Origin: Bordetella parapertussis
Lineage (GTDB): Bacteria; Acidobacteriota; Terriglobia; Bryobacterales; Bryobacteraceae
DNA: 64,000 nucleotides
Assembly: GCA_943328975.2 (NCBI GenBank)
Contig: CALQCC020000005.1
Span: 1-64,000, forward strand
Direction of reading: 5' to 3'
Part shown: piece after piece, positions 26,530 to 35,521 of the stretch
How positions within the stretch are numbered: position 1 is the stretch's first letter
Layout: each line of letters opens with the position of its first letter
Program-made: the position numbers and the translations under genes
The notes under the pieces: model-generated
Database searches by the model: none
What the model was told of the DNA's origin: nothing
Seen by the model: only the letters and a program-made list of their open reading frames with translations

Positions 26530-26859
26530 CTACTTTTTGCGTTTGGATTTTTGCTGGCGTTGTTGCCAGGCTGTTTGTAGGGCTCCGGTTAGGACGTCTT
26601 TGGAGGCTTTGGCTAGGACGATGTGGGTCATGCCCATGCGGCCCCAGCCTCCGGCTATGGACTGGAAGACTTCGGGGGCTTCTGCTACGAACGCGGACTG
26701 CTGTTCGGGAGTTAGCATCAGGTTGCCGTAGCCTTGGGCTTGGTGGGCCAGGGTCGCGAAGATGCGGCCGGCTACTCGGAAGTCGGGCGAGCCCATGTGA
26801 GAGGCCTCTTCGGCTCCTTCCAGGCTGAGGGCGATGCGGCGGAAGTCGGCCGGGGTCAC
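26530..26859 (-). CDS. MmcQ/YjbR family protein
   Basis: The 109-aa protein shows the YjbR fold: MTPADFRRIALSLEGAEEASHMGSPDFRVAGRIFATL, then NLMLTPEQQSAFVAEAPEVFQ and GGWGRMGMTHIVL, followed by a helix and a Lys-rich tail. The family is assumed to bind DNA through a CyaY-like surface, without proven function. Start is GTG at 26859. It converges on proS. Confidence 0.88.
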   Translation of the reverse strand: MTPADFRRIALSLEGAEEASHMGSPDFRVAGRIFATLAHQAQGYGNLMLTPEQQSAFVAEAPEVFQSIAGGWGRMGMTHIVLAKASKDVLTGALQTAWQQRQQKSKRKK

Positions 26860-26890
26860 GGGTTGAGTTTACCGCATATAATCTAGGCAG

Positions 26891-27451
26891 ATGCGCTTCC
26901 TGCTGCACCTTTTGATTGCTGGCGCTGCGTTTGCGGCTAGCCCGCAGTTCGATCTGCGCGACACCACAGGGGCTCGGCACACTGCGGTCGAGTGGCGCGA
27001 CAAAAAAGCCGTAGTGGTCTTCTTCATCATGACGGACTGTCCGTTGTCGAACGGGTACGTGCCGGAGATGAACCGGATCGCCTCCGAATACAAGAAACAG
27101 GGTGTGGCGGTATATGCTGCGCACTCGGATCCATTCGTCGGCGATGCTGCGGTGAAGACCCATGTGCAGGAGTTTGGGTACACGTTTCCGGTGTTGCTGG
27201 ATACGAAGCTGACGCTGGCTCGGGCTGCGGGGGCTGCTACTGTTCCCGAGGTCGCGGTGTTCTCGGCGGGCGGCGAACTCCAGTATCTGGGTCGCATCGA
27301 CAATCGGATGGAAGATATTACCCGGCGACGGAATGTGGCTACGGAGTTTGAACTGCGCTCGGCGTTGGATGCTGTGGTCGCGGGCAAGGCTCCAAAGGTG
27401 GCGCGGACTCGAGCGGTGGGGTGTTCGATCAATTTGGAAGGCGTCAAATGA
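26891..27451 (+). CDS. Secreted redoxin-domain protein
   Basis: The 186-aa protein has a short signal peptide (RFLLHLLIAGAAFAAS) and a thioredoxin-like AhpC/TSA fold: VVVFFIMTDCPLSNGYVPEMN, where a single Cys sits in the peroxidatic position, then AHSDPFVG and ATVPEVAVFSAGGEL. No resolving Cys of the CXXC kind is present; a second Cys lies only at the end (GCSIN). It is translationally coupled (4-nt overlap) to the cytochrome/copper protein gene and may supply or repair it. Confidence 0.85.
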   Translation: MRFLLHLLIAGAAFAASPQFDLRDTTGARHTAVEWRDKKAVVVFFIMTDCPLSNGYVPEMNRIASEYKKQGVAVYAAHSDPFVGDAAVKTHVQEFGYTFPVLLDTKLTLARAAGAATVPEVAVFSAGGELQYLGRIDNRMEDITRRRNVATEFELRSALDAVVAGKAPKVARTRAVGCSINLEGVK

Positions 27452-28875
27452 AACTGGTTGCGATCCTGATGGTGTCGGCGGCGACGATGGTGGCCGCGCC
27501 GACTTTCAACAAAGACGTTGCCCCGATTCTGTTTGAGAACTGCGCGACTTGTCATCGCCCTGGGGAGGTCGCACCGTTTTCGTTGCTCACCTATCAAGAC
27601 GCGGCGAAGCGGGCTTCGTTGATTGCGCTGGCTACGGGGAAGCGGTTCATGCCTCCTTGGAAACCGGAGCCGGGGTTTGGGGAATTCGCGCATGAGCGGC
27701 GGTTGACGGATGCGCAGATCGCGACGTTGGCGGAGTGGGCATCGACGGGAGCAGCGGAGGGCGAGGGCTCGGCTCCGGTGGCTCCGAAGTTTCCGCAGGG
27801 ATGGCAACTGGGCGAGCCGGATCGCGTGTTCAAGATGCCGGTTTCCTTCGAGGTTCCCGCGGACGGGCCGGATCGATTTGAGTGCTTCGTGATTCCATCG
27901 GAACTGGCGCAAGACGTGTACGTGGGAGGAGCGGAATTCCGGCCGGGGAACGCTCGGGTGGTGCATCATGCGCTGGTGATGGTGGATACGACGGGTCGCG
28001 CGCGGGAACTGGCGAAGGAGAATGGCGGGTCGAGTTATCCGTGTTTTGGAGGGGCTCGGATTGGTGCAGGCGGACTGTTGTTTGGATGGGCGCCGGGTTC
28101 GGTACCGCCGCCGGTAGAAGCGGGGATTTCGCGCAAGTTGGAGAAGGGTACCGATATTGTCGTGCAGCTCCACTATCATCCTTCGGGGAAGGTGGAGCGG
28201 GATCAATCGATGTTGGGACTGCATTTGTCGGGTCCGCCGACCAAGGGCGTGGCGACGATGTTGATGTTGAATACGAACCTCTACATCCCGGCAGGGGCTA
28301 CGGATTATTGGGTGAAGGCGTCGATGACGCTGCCGCAGGATGGCGAGCTGTTTGCGATTGCTCCGCATGCGCATTACTTGGGCAAGGAGATGAAGCTCAG
28401 CGCGCACTTGCCGGACGGGTCAGTGAAGGCGCTGATCTACATTAAGGATTGGGATTTCAATTGGCAGGGGCAGTATCGCTATAAGGATGCGATCAAATTG
28501 CCGGCGGGGACGCGGATTGAGTTGGAGTACAGCTACGACAATTCGGCCGGGAATCCGCAGAATCCCTCGAATCCGCCGAAGATGGTCCGGTGGGGGGAGC
28601 AGACCACGGACGAGATGGCGGTGGCGTTCCTGGGGATCTTGCTGCCGACGCCGGCGGATGTGGCTCCGTTCCAACGGTCGGTGCAGCGGCAGATGCTCGA
28701 GAGTATTTTGACGGGGCTGGAGAATTTCGACGATCTACCACCGGAGATTCCTCCGGCGACGGCGGCGGGGCTGAAGCGTGCGTTGCTGTTGTTCGATCGG
28801 AACAAGAATGGGAAGCTCGATGAGGACGAGCGGGTGGGGTTGATGCGGTTGTTGGATACGCTGGGGGCGCGGTAG
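27448..28875 (+). CDS. Cytochrome c / copper type II monooxygenase-like protein with EF-hand
   Basis: The 475-aa exported protein has one haem motif (CATCH, about residue 32) near the N-terminus, followed by a domain with the copper-ligand pattern of ascorbate-dependent monooxygenases (PHM type): VVHHALVMVD, QLHYHPSGK and APHAHYLGKEMKLS. At the C-terminus a calcium-binding EF-hand loop is visible (DRNKNGKLDEDE). The combination of haem, copper and EF-hand in one chain is found in acidobacterial proteins with no proven activity. The ATG overlaps the stop of the redoxin gene. Confidence 0.85.
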   Translation: MKLVAILMVSAATMVAAPTFNKDVAPILFENCATCHRPGEVAPFSLLTYQDAAKRASLIALATGKRFMPPWKPEPGFGEFAHERRLTDAQIATLAEWASTGAAEGEGSAPVAPKFPQGWQLGEPDRVFKMPVSFEVPADGPDRFECFVIPSELAQDVYVGGAEFRPGNARVVHHALVMVDTTGRARELAKENGGSSYPCFGGARIGAGGLLFGWAPGSVPPPVEAGISRKLEKGTDIVVQLHYHPSGKVERDQSMLGLHLSGPPTKGVATMLMLNTNLYIPAGATDYWVKASMTLPQDGELFAIAPHAHYLGKEMKLSAHLPDGSVKALIYIKDWDFNWQGQYRYKDAIKLPAGTRIELEYSYDNSAGNPQNPSNPPKMVRWGEQTTDEMAVAFLGILLPTPADVAPFQRSVQRQMLESILTGLENFDDLPPEIPPATAAGLKRALLLFDRNKNGKLDEDERVGLMRLLDTLGAR

Positions 28876-29234
28876 GGGCGTTGACATTCGAGACAGCCCG
28901 CCCAGACAGAACCCGCTTAGCCGCCATAGGTTTCAACGAAGGTCGGCGCGTCAGCACGCGGCCAGAAGTCCGTCGTCCGACTCTGGACTCACGGTGGTCA
29001 CCAACTGGCAGTCAGCGCTGCGAAAGTAACGGCCGCTCCGGTACCTTCGGCGTCGGAATAGCCGCGACCCGCATCATGCACCCCAGAAAAACCGCCACCG
29101 GAGCTATAAAAAGCAGTGTCAAATACATAGCAATAACCAGATACACCAGTTAGTGCTCCGTTACAGCCAAAATCACATTTTTTTGTTGCCCCGCCCTTCC
29201 GGGAAAACCCCTGAATCGTTTAAGATACGAATAG
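28876..29234. other. Gap without a supported gene
   Basis: No convincing gene. On the minus strand a GTG at about 29147 opens a 42-codon hydrophobic frame (VYLVIAMYLTLLFIAPVAVF) that could be a small membrane peptide, but it has no clear ribosome site. The right end should contain the promoter of tRNA-Thr (TAAGAT at 29221 is a fair -10 box). Confidence 0.5.
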
Positions 29235-29311
29235 GCCGGGATAGCTCAGTTTGGTAGAGCGCTAGATTTGTAATCTTGAGGCCACCGGTTCGATCCCGGT
29301 TCCCGGCTCCA
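29235..29311 (+). tRNA. tRNA-Thr(TGT)
   Basis: GCCGGGA pairs with TCCCGGC; the anticodon loop TTTGTAA gives TGT; the T arm is CCGGT/TCGATCC/CGG type and CCA is encoded at 29309-29311. It is followed 30 nt later by a convergent gene end. Confidence 0.97.
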
Positions 29312-29340
29312 GTTCCTGCCCATTTCCAGGGCTACCTTCC

Positions 29341-32205
29341 CTACCGCCTGCGATTCTGCAGGATTCCCTGCCCTTGTAAGCGTCGCCCGGAGCCTGGGGT
29401 TGCGGCTGTGTAGGTCACTTCCTGACCGGGGACCGAGGCCAGGGCTCGCAGGGCGCTGTCGGAGAGCGGGTTTTTGCCGTCGGCGGGGGTGAATAGTTTG
29501 CTGGTGGGATCGTAGAGAAGGGTTGTTACGCGGCCGTTTCTGGCTAACGTCGCGATCAGGTCGCATTCCGTGGTCAGGCCGTTCAAGGCCTTGGACGTAA
29601 ACGGGGCAGCGGCGCGTTGCATTAGCAGGGTGACGCGCGGGTTGACGGAGCCGGCGTTGTCGCCGGTTAGCGTTACTTGCTGACCTACTATCGGGGCCAG
29701 GTCTGTGTCGAAGGCCAGCATGAACTGTTCCACGTCGCGACGGGTGGCGTTGGGGTTGAGTTGTGGGAAGCCGGAGTTCGACGTGGGGCGGAATACTGCC
29801 GCCGAAAAGAAGCGGAACAGAGTATCGGCCGAGCCGTCGCCGGTGAAGCCGAAGCCGCGGATCTGATCTCCCATGGGGCCGCTATCGGGGGCGTCGAAGA
29901 AGCTCACGGGCGGGTTGCCAAACATGCCGATTTTGGCGTATTGGTTGCGCAGGTGGGGGATCTTCACGATCTGCGTCAAGGCTTCAAAGCTCTGGTTGGT
30001 GCCTGTGCCGAAGAATCCCTTGGAGGGGTCCAGCGCGTGGCAGCCGGCGCAGTTGAAGGACGACTTTCCGAGGAGTTGATCGACAGCCGCGCTGTTGACT
30101 CCGTCGGAGGGTCGCGGGCCGGAGAAGAAATCGGAGCCGCGCTGCTGGGAGGCGGTCAAGGTGTTATCTAGATTGCGGACCGGGTTCGGGGGCAACTGCA
30201 CTTGCAGCTGGAAATCCGCGAAGCGCTGCATGTCGGCGGCGGAGGGGCGGACGGGGCTCCCGATCAAGCCTTGGAACGCGCCTACGAAATTCTTGAAGGA
30301 CACTGCGGCGTCGACGGGGTCACTGCCCAGTTCGCCGACGGAACGGTCACCGCGCCAGTGCATCGCGCCGGAGTTGCGGAGTCCGCGCAGGGTCTGGGTG
30401 GTGAAGGGTCCCTTCATGGGATGGAAATCTTCCGGCACGCCGGTGCCGTTGAGCGGCGTGGTGATGCCTGCAGCGCCCGTGATGTTCAGGAAACCGAGCA
30501 GGTTACGGAACACGATCGGGATAGCGCTCTTGGACACCGTCGCGTCGGGGTTGCCCAGATCCCAAGCGAGGTCGTCCATGTCTCCGAACATGTGGCAACT
30601 GGCGCAGGTGGCTTCGCCATTGCCGGAGAAGCGCGTCGCGTCGTAGAGCATGGGGCGGCCTTGCACCACCGAGGCGGGCTCGGGATTCGGCAGCGAGAAA
30701 CCGGCGAGTTCCTGTTTGGTCTTGAGGTCAATGATCTTGACCGCGTTGTCGAAGCGCGTCATCACGTAGAGCTGTCCGCGGGCTTCGTCGAGAGCGAGGC
30801 CACTGACACCGCCTCCACTGACAGCGATGTAGTTGGCGCTGGCGGTGACAGGATTGAAGGAATCGTCTTCGAGCGCTTTGGTATTGAACACGCCTACCTT
30901 GCTGGAACCGAACGCGGCGACGTAGAGAGTTGCTCCATCGCTGGAGACAACCATATCCAGCGGCGTCGACAAGCTGTATTGCTTGGCGTTGGGATCGAAG
31001 TAGGGCGAGGAGGCGAGGGTCTTGTAATCGATGTGTTTATTGAGATGGCGCGGGGTCACGGTGGAGCCGGAGATGACGGTGATGCGGGCTTCGGCCAAGT
31101 GCCCTTGCACGGTGCTGCCGGCGAAGGTACCGGGACCTTCGAAGCGCACGTCATTGAAGGCTTCGGTGTTGGACACGTAGAGCTTGCCGCTGATGGGATT
31201 GGTCACCATATTGAACAACGTGGTTCCAGCGTGGGCGTAGGCGGAGCGCTGGGTGAGGGCGTTGGCGTCGAGCGCGAAGACGTCGGTATCGGGCAATTTG
31301 AAACGCACCGAATCATCCCACACGCGGCGCAGTTCGTCTTCCCAGTGGCCGGTCTGGTTGTTGTACTTGACGATGAGGCCGACCTCGGGTGCGGGCTCGC
31401 CTGCTGCATCCGTCGCAGGGCCAGGATTGCCGCCGGGGCTGATGGTGCCGTCGGAAAGCGTGCAGGGCTTGCGTTGGAAGCCGGTGCAGACGCGCGCTTG
31501 TTCGATGGTGGTGGTTTGATTGCCGGTGTGGAAACCCGCGACGTAGACGGTGCTTTTGTCGGGGCTGACGGCGAGGGCTCGCGGAGTGTCGGTGAAGAAG
31601 CTCATGATCTTCACGGGCGTACCGCCGAAGGTGGTGTCGAGATTCGCGGGATCGAAAATCCACACGTCGGCGCGCGAGATGCTGGGCGTGGTCATCTGCG
31701 GATCGCCCGCTCCGGGGACTTTCGCGATGGAGGGATCGGTGCGCTGCTGGCCGCGATGGGCGGTGGTGATGAATGCTCGTTGGGGATTGCCGGCGAAGGC
31801 GATGTCGCGGGGTTCGTCGCCGACGAGCAGGGTGCGGATCACGTGCGGGGTGCCGGTGAGGCTCACGATGCTGACGCTATCGGAGAGGTGGTTGACGACC
31901 CACACTTCGGTGTTGGTGCGGGCGGCGACGGCGACGGGCTCGAGGCCGACGGGGACGCGGGTGGGGCCGGGCGCGGAGGATGTGAGGTCGAAGATTTCGA
32001 GGGTGCCGTTGGGGGTGTTGACGGCGAAGAGCGACTTGCCGTCGGGGGATAAATTGAGCGGGCGGACTTGGCCGGATTCGAATTCGATGAAGGATGGTCC
32101 GGTAGAAACGGCGTCGCGTTCCTGGGCGATGAGGGCTCCGCCGATGGTGAGGACGAGGGCAGCGAGCGCTAGTGCCGCGATGGCGAGTTTTCGGTTCTTG
32201 GGCAT
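29341..32205 (-). CDS. Secreted beta-propeller di-haem cytochrome
   Basis: The 954-aa protein starts with a membrane/signal segment (RKLAIAALALAALVLTIGGALIA). Residues 50-500 are YncE/lactonase-like beta-propeller repeats (RPLNLSPDGKSLFAVNTPNGTLEIFDL and many like it). The C-terminal part is a di-haem peroxidase/MauG-like cytochrome with CASCH near residue 530 and CAGCH near 719, plus LRGLRNSGAMHWRGDRS. It should be periplasmic or outer-membrane facing and act in electron transfer or oxidation of a large substrate. The C-terminal end ('QEVTYTAATPGSGRRLQGQ') is low in conservation. Confidence 0.85.
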   Translation of the reverse strand: MPKNRKLAIAALALAALVLTIGGALIAQERDAVSTGPSFIEFESGQVRPLNLSPDGKSLFAVNTPNGTLEIFDLTSSAPGPTRVPVGLEPVAVAARTNTEVWVVNHLSDSVSIVSLTGTPHVIRTLLVGDEPRDIAFAGNPQRAFITTAHRGQQRTDPSIAKVPGAGDPQMTTPSISRADVWIFDPANLDTTFGGTPVKIMSFFTDTPRALAVSPDKSTVYVAGFHTGNQTTTIEQARVCTGFQRKPCTLSDGTISPGGNPGPATDAAGEPAPEVGLIVKYNNQTGHWEDELRRVWDDSVRFKLPDTDVFALDANALTQRSAYAHAGTTLFNMVTNPISGKLYVSNTEAFNDVRFEGPGTFAGSTVQGHLAEARITVISGSTVTPRHLNKHIDYKTLASSPYFDPNAKQYSLSTPLDMVVSSDGATLYVAAFGSSKVGVFNTKALEDDSFNPVTASANYIAVSGGGVSGLALDEARGQLYVMTRFDNAVKIIDLKTKQELAGFSLPNPEPASVVQGRPMLYDATRFSGNGEATCASCHMFGDMDDLAWDLGNPDATVSKSAIPIVFRNLLGFLNITGAAGITTPLNGTGVPEDFHPMKGPFTTQTLRGLRNSGAMHWRGDRSVGELGSDPVDAAVSFKNFVGAFQGLIGSPVRPSAADMQRFADFQLQVQLPPNPVRNLDNTLTASQQRGSDFFSGPRPSDGVNSAAVDQLLGKSSFNCAGCHALDPSKGFFGTGTNQSFEALTQIVKIPHLRNQYAKIGMFGNPPVSFFDAPDSGPMGDQIRGFGFTGDGSADTLFRFFSAAVFRPTSNSGFPQLNPNATRRDVEQFMLAFDTDLAPIVGQQVTLTGDNAGSVNPRVTLLMQRAAAPFTSKALNGLTTECDLIATLARNGRVTTLLYDPTSKLFTPADGKNPLSDSALRALASVPGQEVTYTAATPGSGRRLQGQGILQNRRR

Positions 32206-32366
32206 GGCGGGTGTGCGAATGAACCAAGTTTAGCGGATCGGTGGAGGGGTGGGGCTTCGGGGGTGGGGCAAACCGCGGGGTCATCCAGGCAGAATGTATT
32301 TTCCCAACGCTGCTATCCTTAAAACTGACACGTTCCGGTTCGCCGCAGAAGAACCGAACACAATTG

Positions 32367-33704
32367 ATGCAGCATTTTTCCGAGCTTAATCTTTGCTCCG
32401 CATTGCGGAACAACCTCGCTAAGAACGAATTCGTCACTCCGACGCCCGTGCAGGCGCAGGCGATTCCGCCGCTGATGGAAGGCCGCGACGTGGTGGCGAC
32501 CGCGCAAACTGGCACAGGCAAGACCCTGGCGTTCTCCATTCCGGTGATTGAAGCTCTGGCCGCGGTTCCCCGCACCAAGAAAATAAAAGTCCTGATCCTC
32601 AGCCCGACTCGCGAACTTGCCATTCAGATCGATGAGGCATTCCGGCAACTCACCCCCGGAACGCGCATCCGCACCGCCGTGGTTGTGGGCGGCATGAGCG
32701 AGACCAACCAGTTGCGCGATATCCAGGCCGGGGCCGAAGTGGTGATCGCGACGCCGGGCCGGCTCTGCGACTATCTGGAACGGCGGCTGATCGATCTTTC
32801 CGCTGCCGCCACTGTGGTTCTGGACGAGGCCGATCGGATGCTCGACATGGGCTTTCTGCCCGCTCTGCGCATGATCCTGGATAAGGTTCCGGCGAAACGC
32901 CACACCATGCTTTTCTCGGCGACGATGGAGCAATCGGTGGCGGGCCTGGTCGCAAGTTACGTGCACAATCCCGTGCGGATCGCGGTGGAGGCGTGCGCAC
33001 AAACGGCCGGCCGGATCGATCTCTTCTGCTACGAAGTCGCTCAGGGCTCCAAGTTCGATCTCCTTGAGTATCTGTTGAAGAACGAAGAGGGCTCTTTCCT
33101 CATCTTCGTGGCCACCAAAGAGGGCGCCGACAGGCTCACGAAATTTCTGGAGCGCGGAAGACATAAGGTGACCTCGATCCACGGCGACCGCTCCCAGAGC
33201 CAACGGAACGCCGCGCTACAGGGCTTCAAAGACGGTGTTTACCGTATTCTAGTCGCCACCGACGTGGCGGCGCGCGGGATTCATGTGGATGACATCGCGC
33301 ATGTCGTGAACTACGATTTGCCGCAAGAGCCGGAAAACTTCGTTCATCGCATCGGACGCACCGGCCGCGCCGGCGCACGGGGCGCTTCCTGGACCTTTGT
33401 GACTCCGTTCGAACGCCGCGATGTGCGCAACTATGAGCGCACACTCGGGATTGAGGTGCAATTTCGCGAACTGCCGCCGCTGCCGCGGCCCATCGGGCTC
33501 ATAACGGACCTGGACGCGTATTTCGCTTCGATGAGTACCAGCCAGCCGTCGGGCCACGAGCCGAAGCCGACCACGGCAACCGCACCGGCAAAGACAACGG
33601 CAACCGCAACCGCAACCGCAGCGACAACGGCAACGACGGCAAAGACAGCGACAGCGACAACTACAACGACAAAAAAGGTCCCACGTAGTCGCCGGCGTCG
33701 CTGA
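32367..33704 (+). CDS. DEAD-box RNA helicase (RhlE-like)
   Basis: The 445-aa protein has all helicase motifs: Q motif (FSELNLCSALRNNLAKNEF...PTPVQAQAIP), I AQTGTGKT, II LDEADRML, III SATM, V TDVAARGIHV and VI HRIGRTGRAGARG. RhlE-type helicases remodel rRNA and mRNA. After about residue 390 the chain becomes a Thr/Ala/Lys tail (about 45 residues) made by short ACN-rich DNA repeats and ending in KVPRSRRRR. The start at 32367 gives the usual N-terminus MQHFSELNL; an upstream extension is rejected as non-conserved. Confidence 0.92.
   Translation: MQHFSELNLCSALRNNLAKNEFVTPTPVQAQAIPPLMEGRDVVATAQTGTGKTLAFSIPVIEALAAVPRTKKIKVLILSPTRELAIQIDEAFRQLTPGTRIRTAVVVGGMSETNQLRDIQAGAEVVIATPGRLCDYLERRLIDLSAAATVVLDEADRMLDMGFLPALRMILDKVPAKRHTMLFSATMEQSVAGLVASYVHNPVRIAVEACAQTAGRIDLFCYEVAQGSKFDLLEYLLKNEEGSFLIFVATKEGADRLTKFLERGRHKVTSIHGDRSQSQRNAALQGFKDGVYRILVATDVAARGIHVDDIAHVVNYDLPQEPENFVHRIGRTGRAGARGASWTFVTPFERRDVRNYERTLGIEVQFRELPPLPRPIGLITDLDAYFASMSTSQPSGHEPKPTTATAPAKTTATATATAATTATTAKTATATTTTTKKVPRSRRRR
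33560..33690. repeat. ACN/GCN low-complexity repeat in the helicase tail
   Basis: Imperfect ACGGCA, ACCGCA and GACAGC units run over about 130 nt in frame at the end of the helicase gene and encode Thr-Ala-Thr-Ala chains with a few Lys. Their periodicity of 3-6 nt makes the tract liable to length change by slippage. Confidence 0.65.
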
Positions 33705-33824
33705 AGTTCGCTGATCCATCTTTGACAGCTCCTATGCTGTCGGCCATACGGACACTACTTTTGCGCGGGACGGCTCCCCCCCTCAGGCCTGTGCGCGCCG
33801 TGCCTGCGTGATATTCTCTGGAGC

Positions 33825-34982
33825 ATGAAGCAGGGCGCTCGACGTCGTTATGGTCAGGGTTATGGTCAGGGTTATGGTCAGGCTCACGGCCTAGCCGCTG
33901 TCTTGCTTGCCGCGATGGCATGCGGCTTCACTGGCACATTGGCCAGCGCGCAAAGTAACGATCTCCTCACTGCCGCCGGACGGGGTGACCTGCCCACCGT
34001 CAACGCGCTGCTGAAGGCTGGAGCCGATGTGAACGATGCCAAGTACACAGGTTCGGGCTCCACCACGGCGTTGATGGAGGCGGCCTCTCATGGCCACTTG
34101 GAGGTAATTCAAGCGCTACTAGCAGCGAAAGCCGACGTCAACGCGACGCAGGGGCGCAGTTCGACGGACGGCGATACGGCACTGACACTCGCCACGATGA
34201 ATGGCCACATGAACGTGGTCCAAGCGTTACTCGCAGCGAAAGCCGATGTCAACGCTGGCTCCAGACCGGCACTGTACGTTGCGGCCACGATAGGCAACCA
34301 GGAAATGGCCAAAGTGCTGTTGGCCGCGAAACCTGATCTCGACCGACAGGATCCCTGGCTTGGCGCAACAGCACTGATGCAAACGCTTGCGCCGTGGGGA
34401 AGCGGGTTTGCCCCGCCCAATCAACTCCAGCCTTCCAGTAGCCGCTGGGAGATCGCGCGCCTGCTGGTGGATGCGGGGGCGAATGTAAACGTGATGACTA
34501 GGGCGGGCGTCACTGCTTTGATGTTCGCGGCGCAGGAAAACAGTCCAAGGGGTCTGGAGATGGTGCAGGCGCTGCTCGCCGCGCACGCCGATGTCAACGG
34601 AGGGTGCGTCTGTAGAACCGCGGCTCTGCTCCCCATTGGGTCGGCGAGACATTCCGGCGCTATGGGGTACACGGCATTAGGGCTTGCGGTGTCCAGAGGG
34701 AGCGTGGAGGTAGTGCAAGCCCTGCTCGAAGCGAATGCGCAGCGCGCCGCCAACGCTTCCATAGCTGTCGACGCGAAACAGTCCGGTGGGGATACTCCTT
34801 TGACGCTTGCGGCGGCGAGGGGCCGCTCCGATGTTGTGCGCCTGCTGCTCGCCGCAAAGGCCGATGTAGGCGCGGCGAACGACGACGGCAAAACAGCTTT
34901 GATGCTGGCTTTAGAGAATGACCACGCAGAAGTGGCAGAGCTTCTCAGAAGTGCGATCGCCACCCTTCCCGGGCAAAAGTAG
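33825..34982 (+). CDS. Secreted ankyrin-repeat protein
   Basis: The 385-aa protein has a signal peptide (GLAAVLLAAMACGFTGTLASAQ) after an N-terminal basic stretch containing three YGQG units encoded by a 12-bp tandem repeat. About nine ankyrin repeats follow (ALLKAGADVNDA, ALLAAKADVNAT and so on). One variable insertion (residues 180-210, PWGSGFAPPNQLQPSSS) interrupts the pattern. Unlike the pair at 8053-11755 it lacks the terminal Cys signature. It is probably an exported binding protein. Confidence 0.8.
   Translation: MKQGARRRYGQGYGQGYGQAHGLAAVLLAAMACGFTGTLASAQSNDLLTAAGRGDLPTVNALLKAGADVNDAKYTGSGSTTALMEAASHGHLEVIQALLAAKADVNATQGRSSTDGDTALTLATMNGHMNVVQALLAAKADVNAGSRPALYVAATIGNQEMAKVLLAAKPDLDRQDPWLGATALMQTLAPWGSGFAPPNQLQPSSSRWEIARLLVDAGANVNVMTRAGVTALMFAAQENSPRGLEMVQALLAAHADVNGGCVCRTAALLPIGSARHSGAMGYTALGLAVSRGSVEVVQALLEANAQRAANASIAVDAKQSGGDTPLTLAAARGRSDVVRLLLAAKADVGAANDDGKTALMLALENDHAEVAELLRSAIATLPGQK
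33848..33883. repeat. Three tandem 12-bp units TTATGGTCAGGG
   Basis: Two perfect copies and one with a final C lie in frame at codons 8-20 of the ankyrin gene, before its signal peptide, and add YGQG units. Loss or gain of a unit would change the leader length but keep the frame. Confidence 0.8.
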
Positions 34983-35009
34983 CCCGACCGTTCTTGCTAG
35001 ACTTGCCTC

Positions 35010-35459
35010 ATGTTCAAGACCTTAACGCTGGTGCTGATGGTTGCATGTGGCAGTCTTCAAGCCGCTGACGGAGTGATGCAGAGTAGCGCCGAGATCTCCG
35101 CCGCTCTGAGCAAGGCGACGGCAAACGGGGGGATGAAGTCAGCCCCGGTGTCGATTGCCGATCAACATCGGATCAACGTGGTGAACCGAGTGTCGCCGGG
35201 AACCCCGCTCGCGCACATTGGGGAATCGGAACTGCACTACATCATCGACGGGGCGGCGACGGTGGTGATCGGGGGCAAGATCAGCGGTACGGCTGGCGCC
35301 GCGAAGGGCGGCTCGGGGGAAGTCATCGAAGGCGGGCAAACGCGGCGCGTCACCAAAGGCGATGTGGTCTTCGTGCCTGCGGGAACGCCGCATTGGTACA
35401 AGGAAGTGGAAGGGACGGTCACCTACCTGGAGGTCCGCTTCGAGGAGGGGAAGAAGTAG
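35010..35459 (+). CDS. Secreted cupin-domain protein
   Basis: The 149-aa protein has a signal peptide (TLTLVLMVACGSLQAAD) and one cupin domain: ESELHYIIDGAATVVIGG (motif 1, with a His and Glu) and KGDVVFVPAGTPHWYKEV (motif 2, with the C-terminal His). Metal-bound cupins of this size bind or oxidise small molecules. It precedes the cytochrome-PQQ gene pair on the same strand, 62 nt away, but need not be in the same operon. Confidence 0.8.
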   Translation: MFKTLTLVLMVACGSLQAADGVMQSSAEISAALSKATANGGMKSAPVSIADQHRINVVNRVSPGTPLAHIGESELHYIIDGAATVVIGGKISGTAGAAKGGSGEVIEGGQTRRVTKGDVVFVPAGTPHWYKEVEGTVTYLEVRFEEGKK

Positions 35460-35521
35460 CGGCCGCAGATGTGGTCTTCCGCCGCGCGTCGGGTGCCGAT
35501 TCCATATATACTGTGCGGTGA

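Noticed and set aside
30202-32052. 616-codon plus-strand open frame
   Set aside because: It is antisense to the beta-propeller cytochrome gene, whose haem motifs and repeats establish the coding strand.
33722-33750. TTGACA as promoter of the ankyrin gene
   Set aside because: The -10 place (CATACG, 17 nt on) matches poorly, so the promoter cannot be supported.
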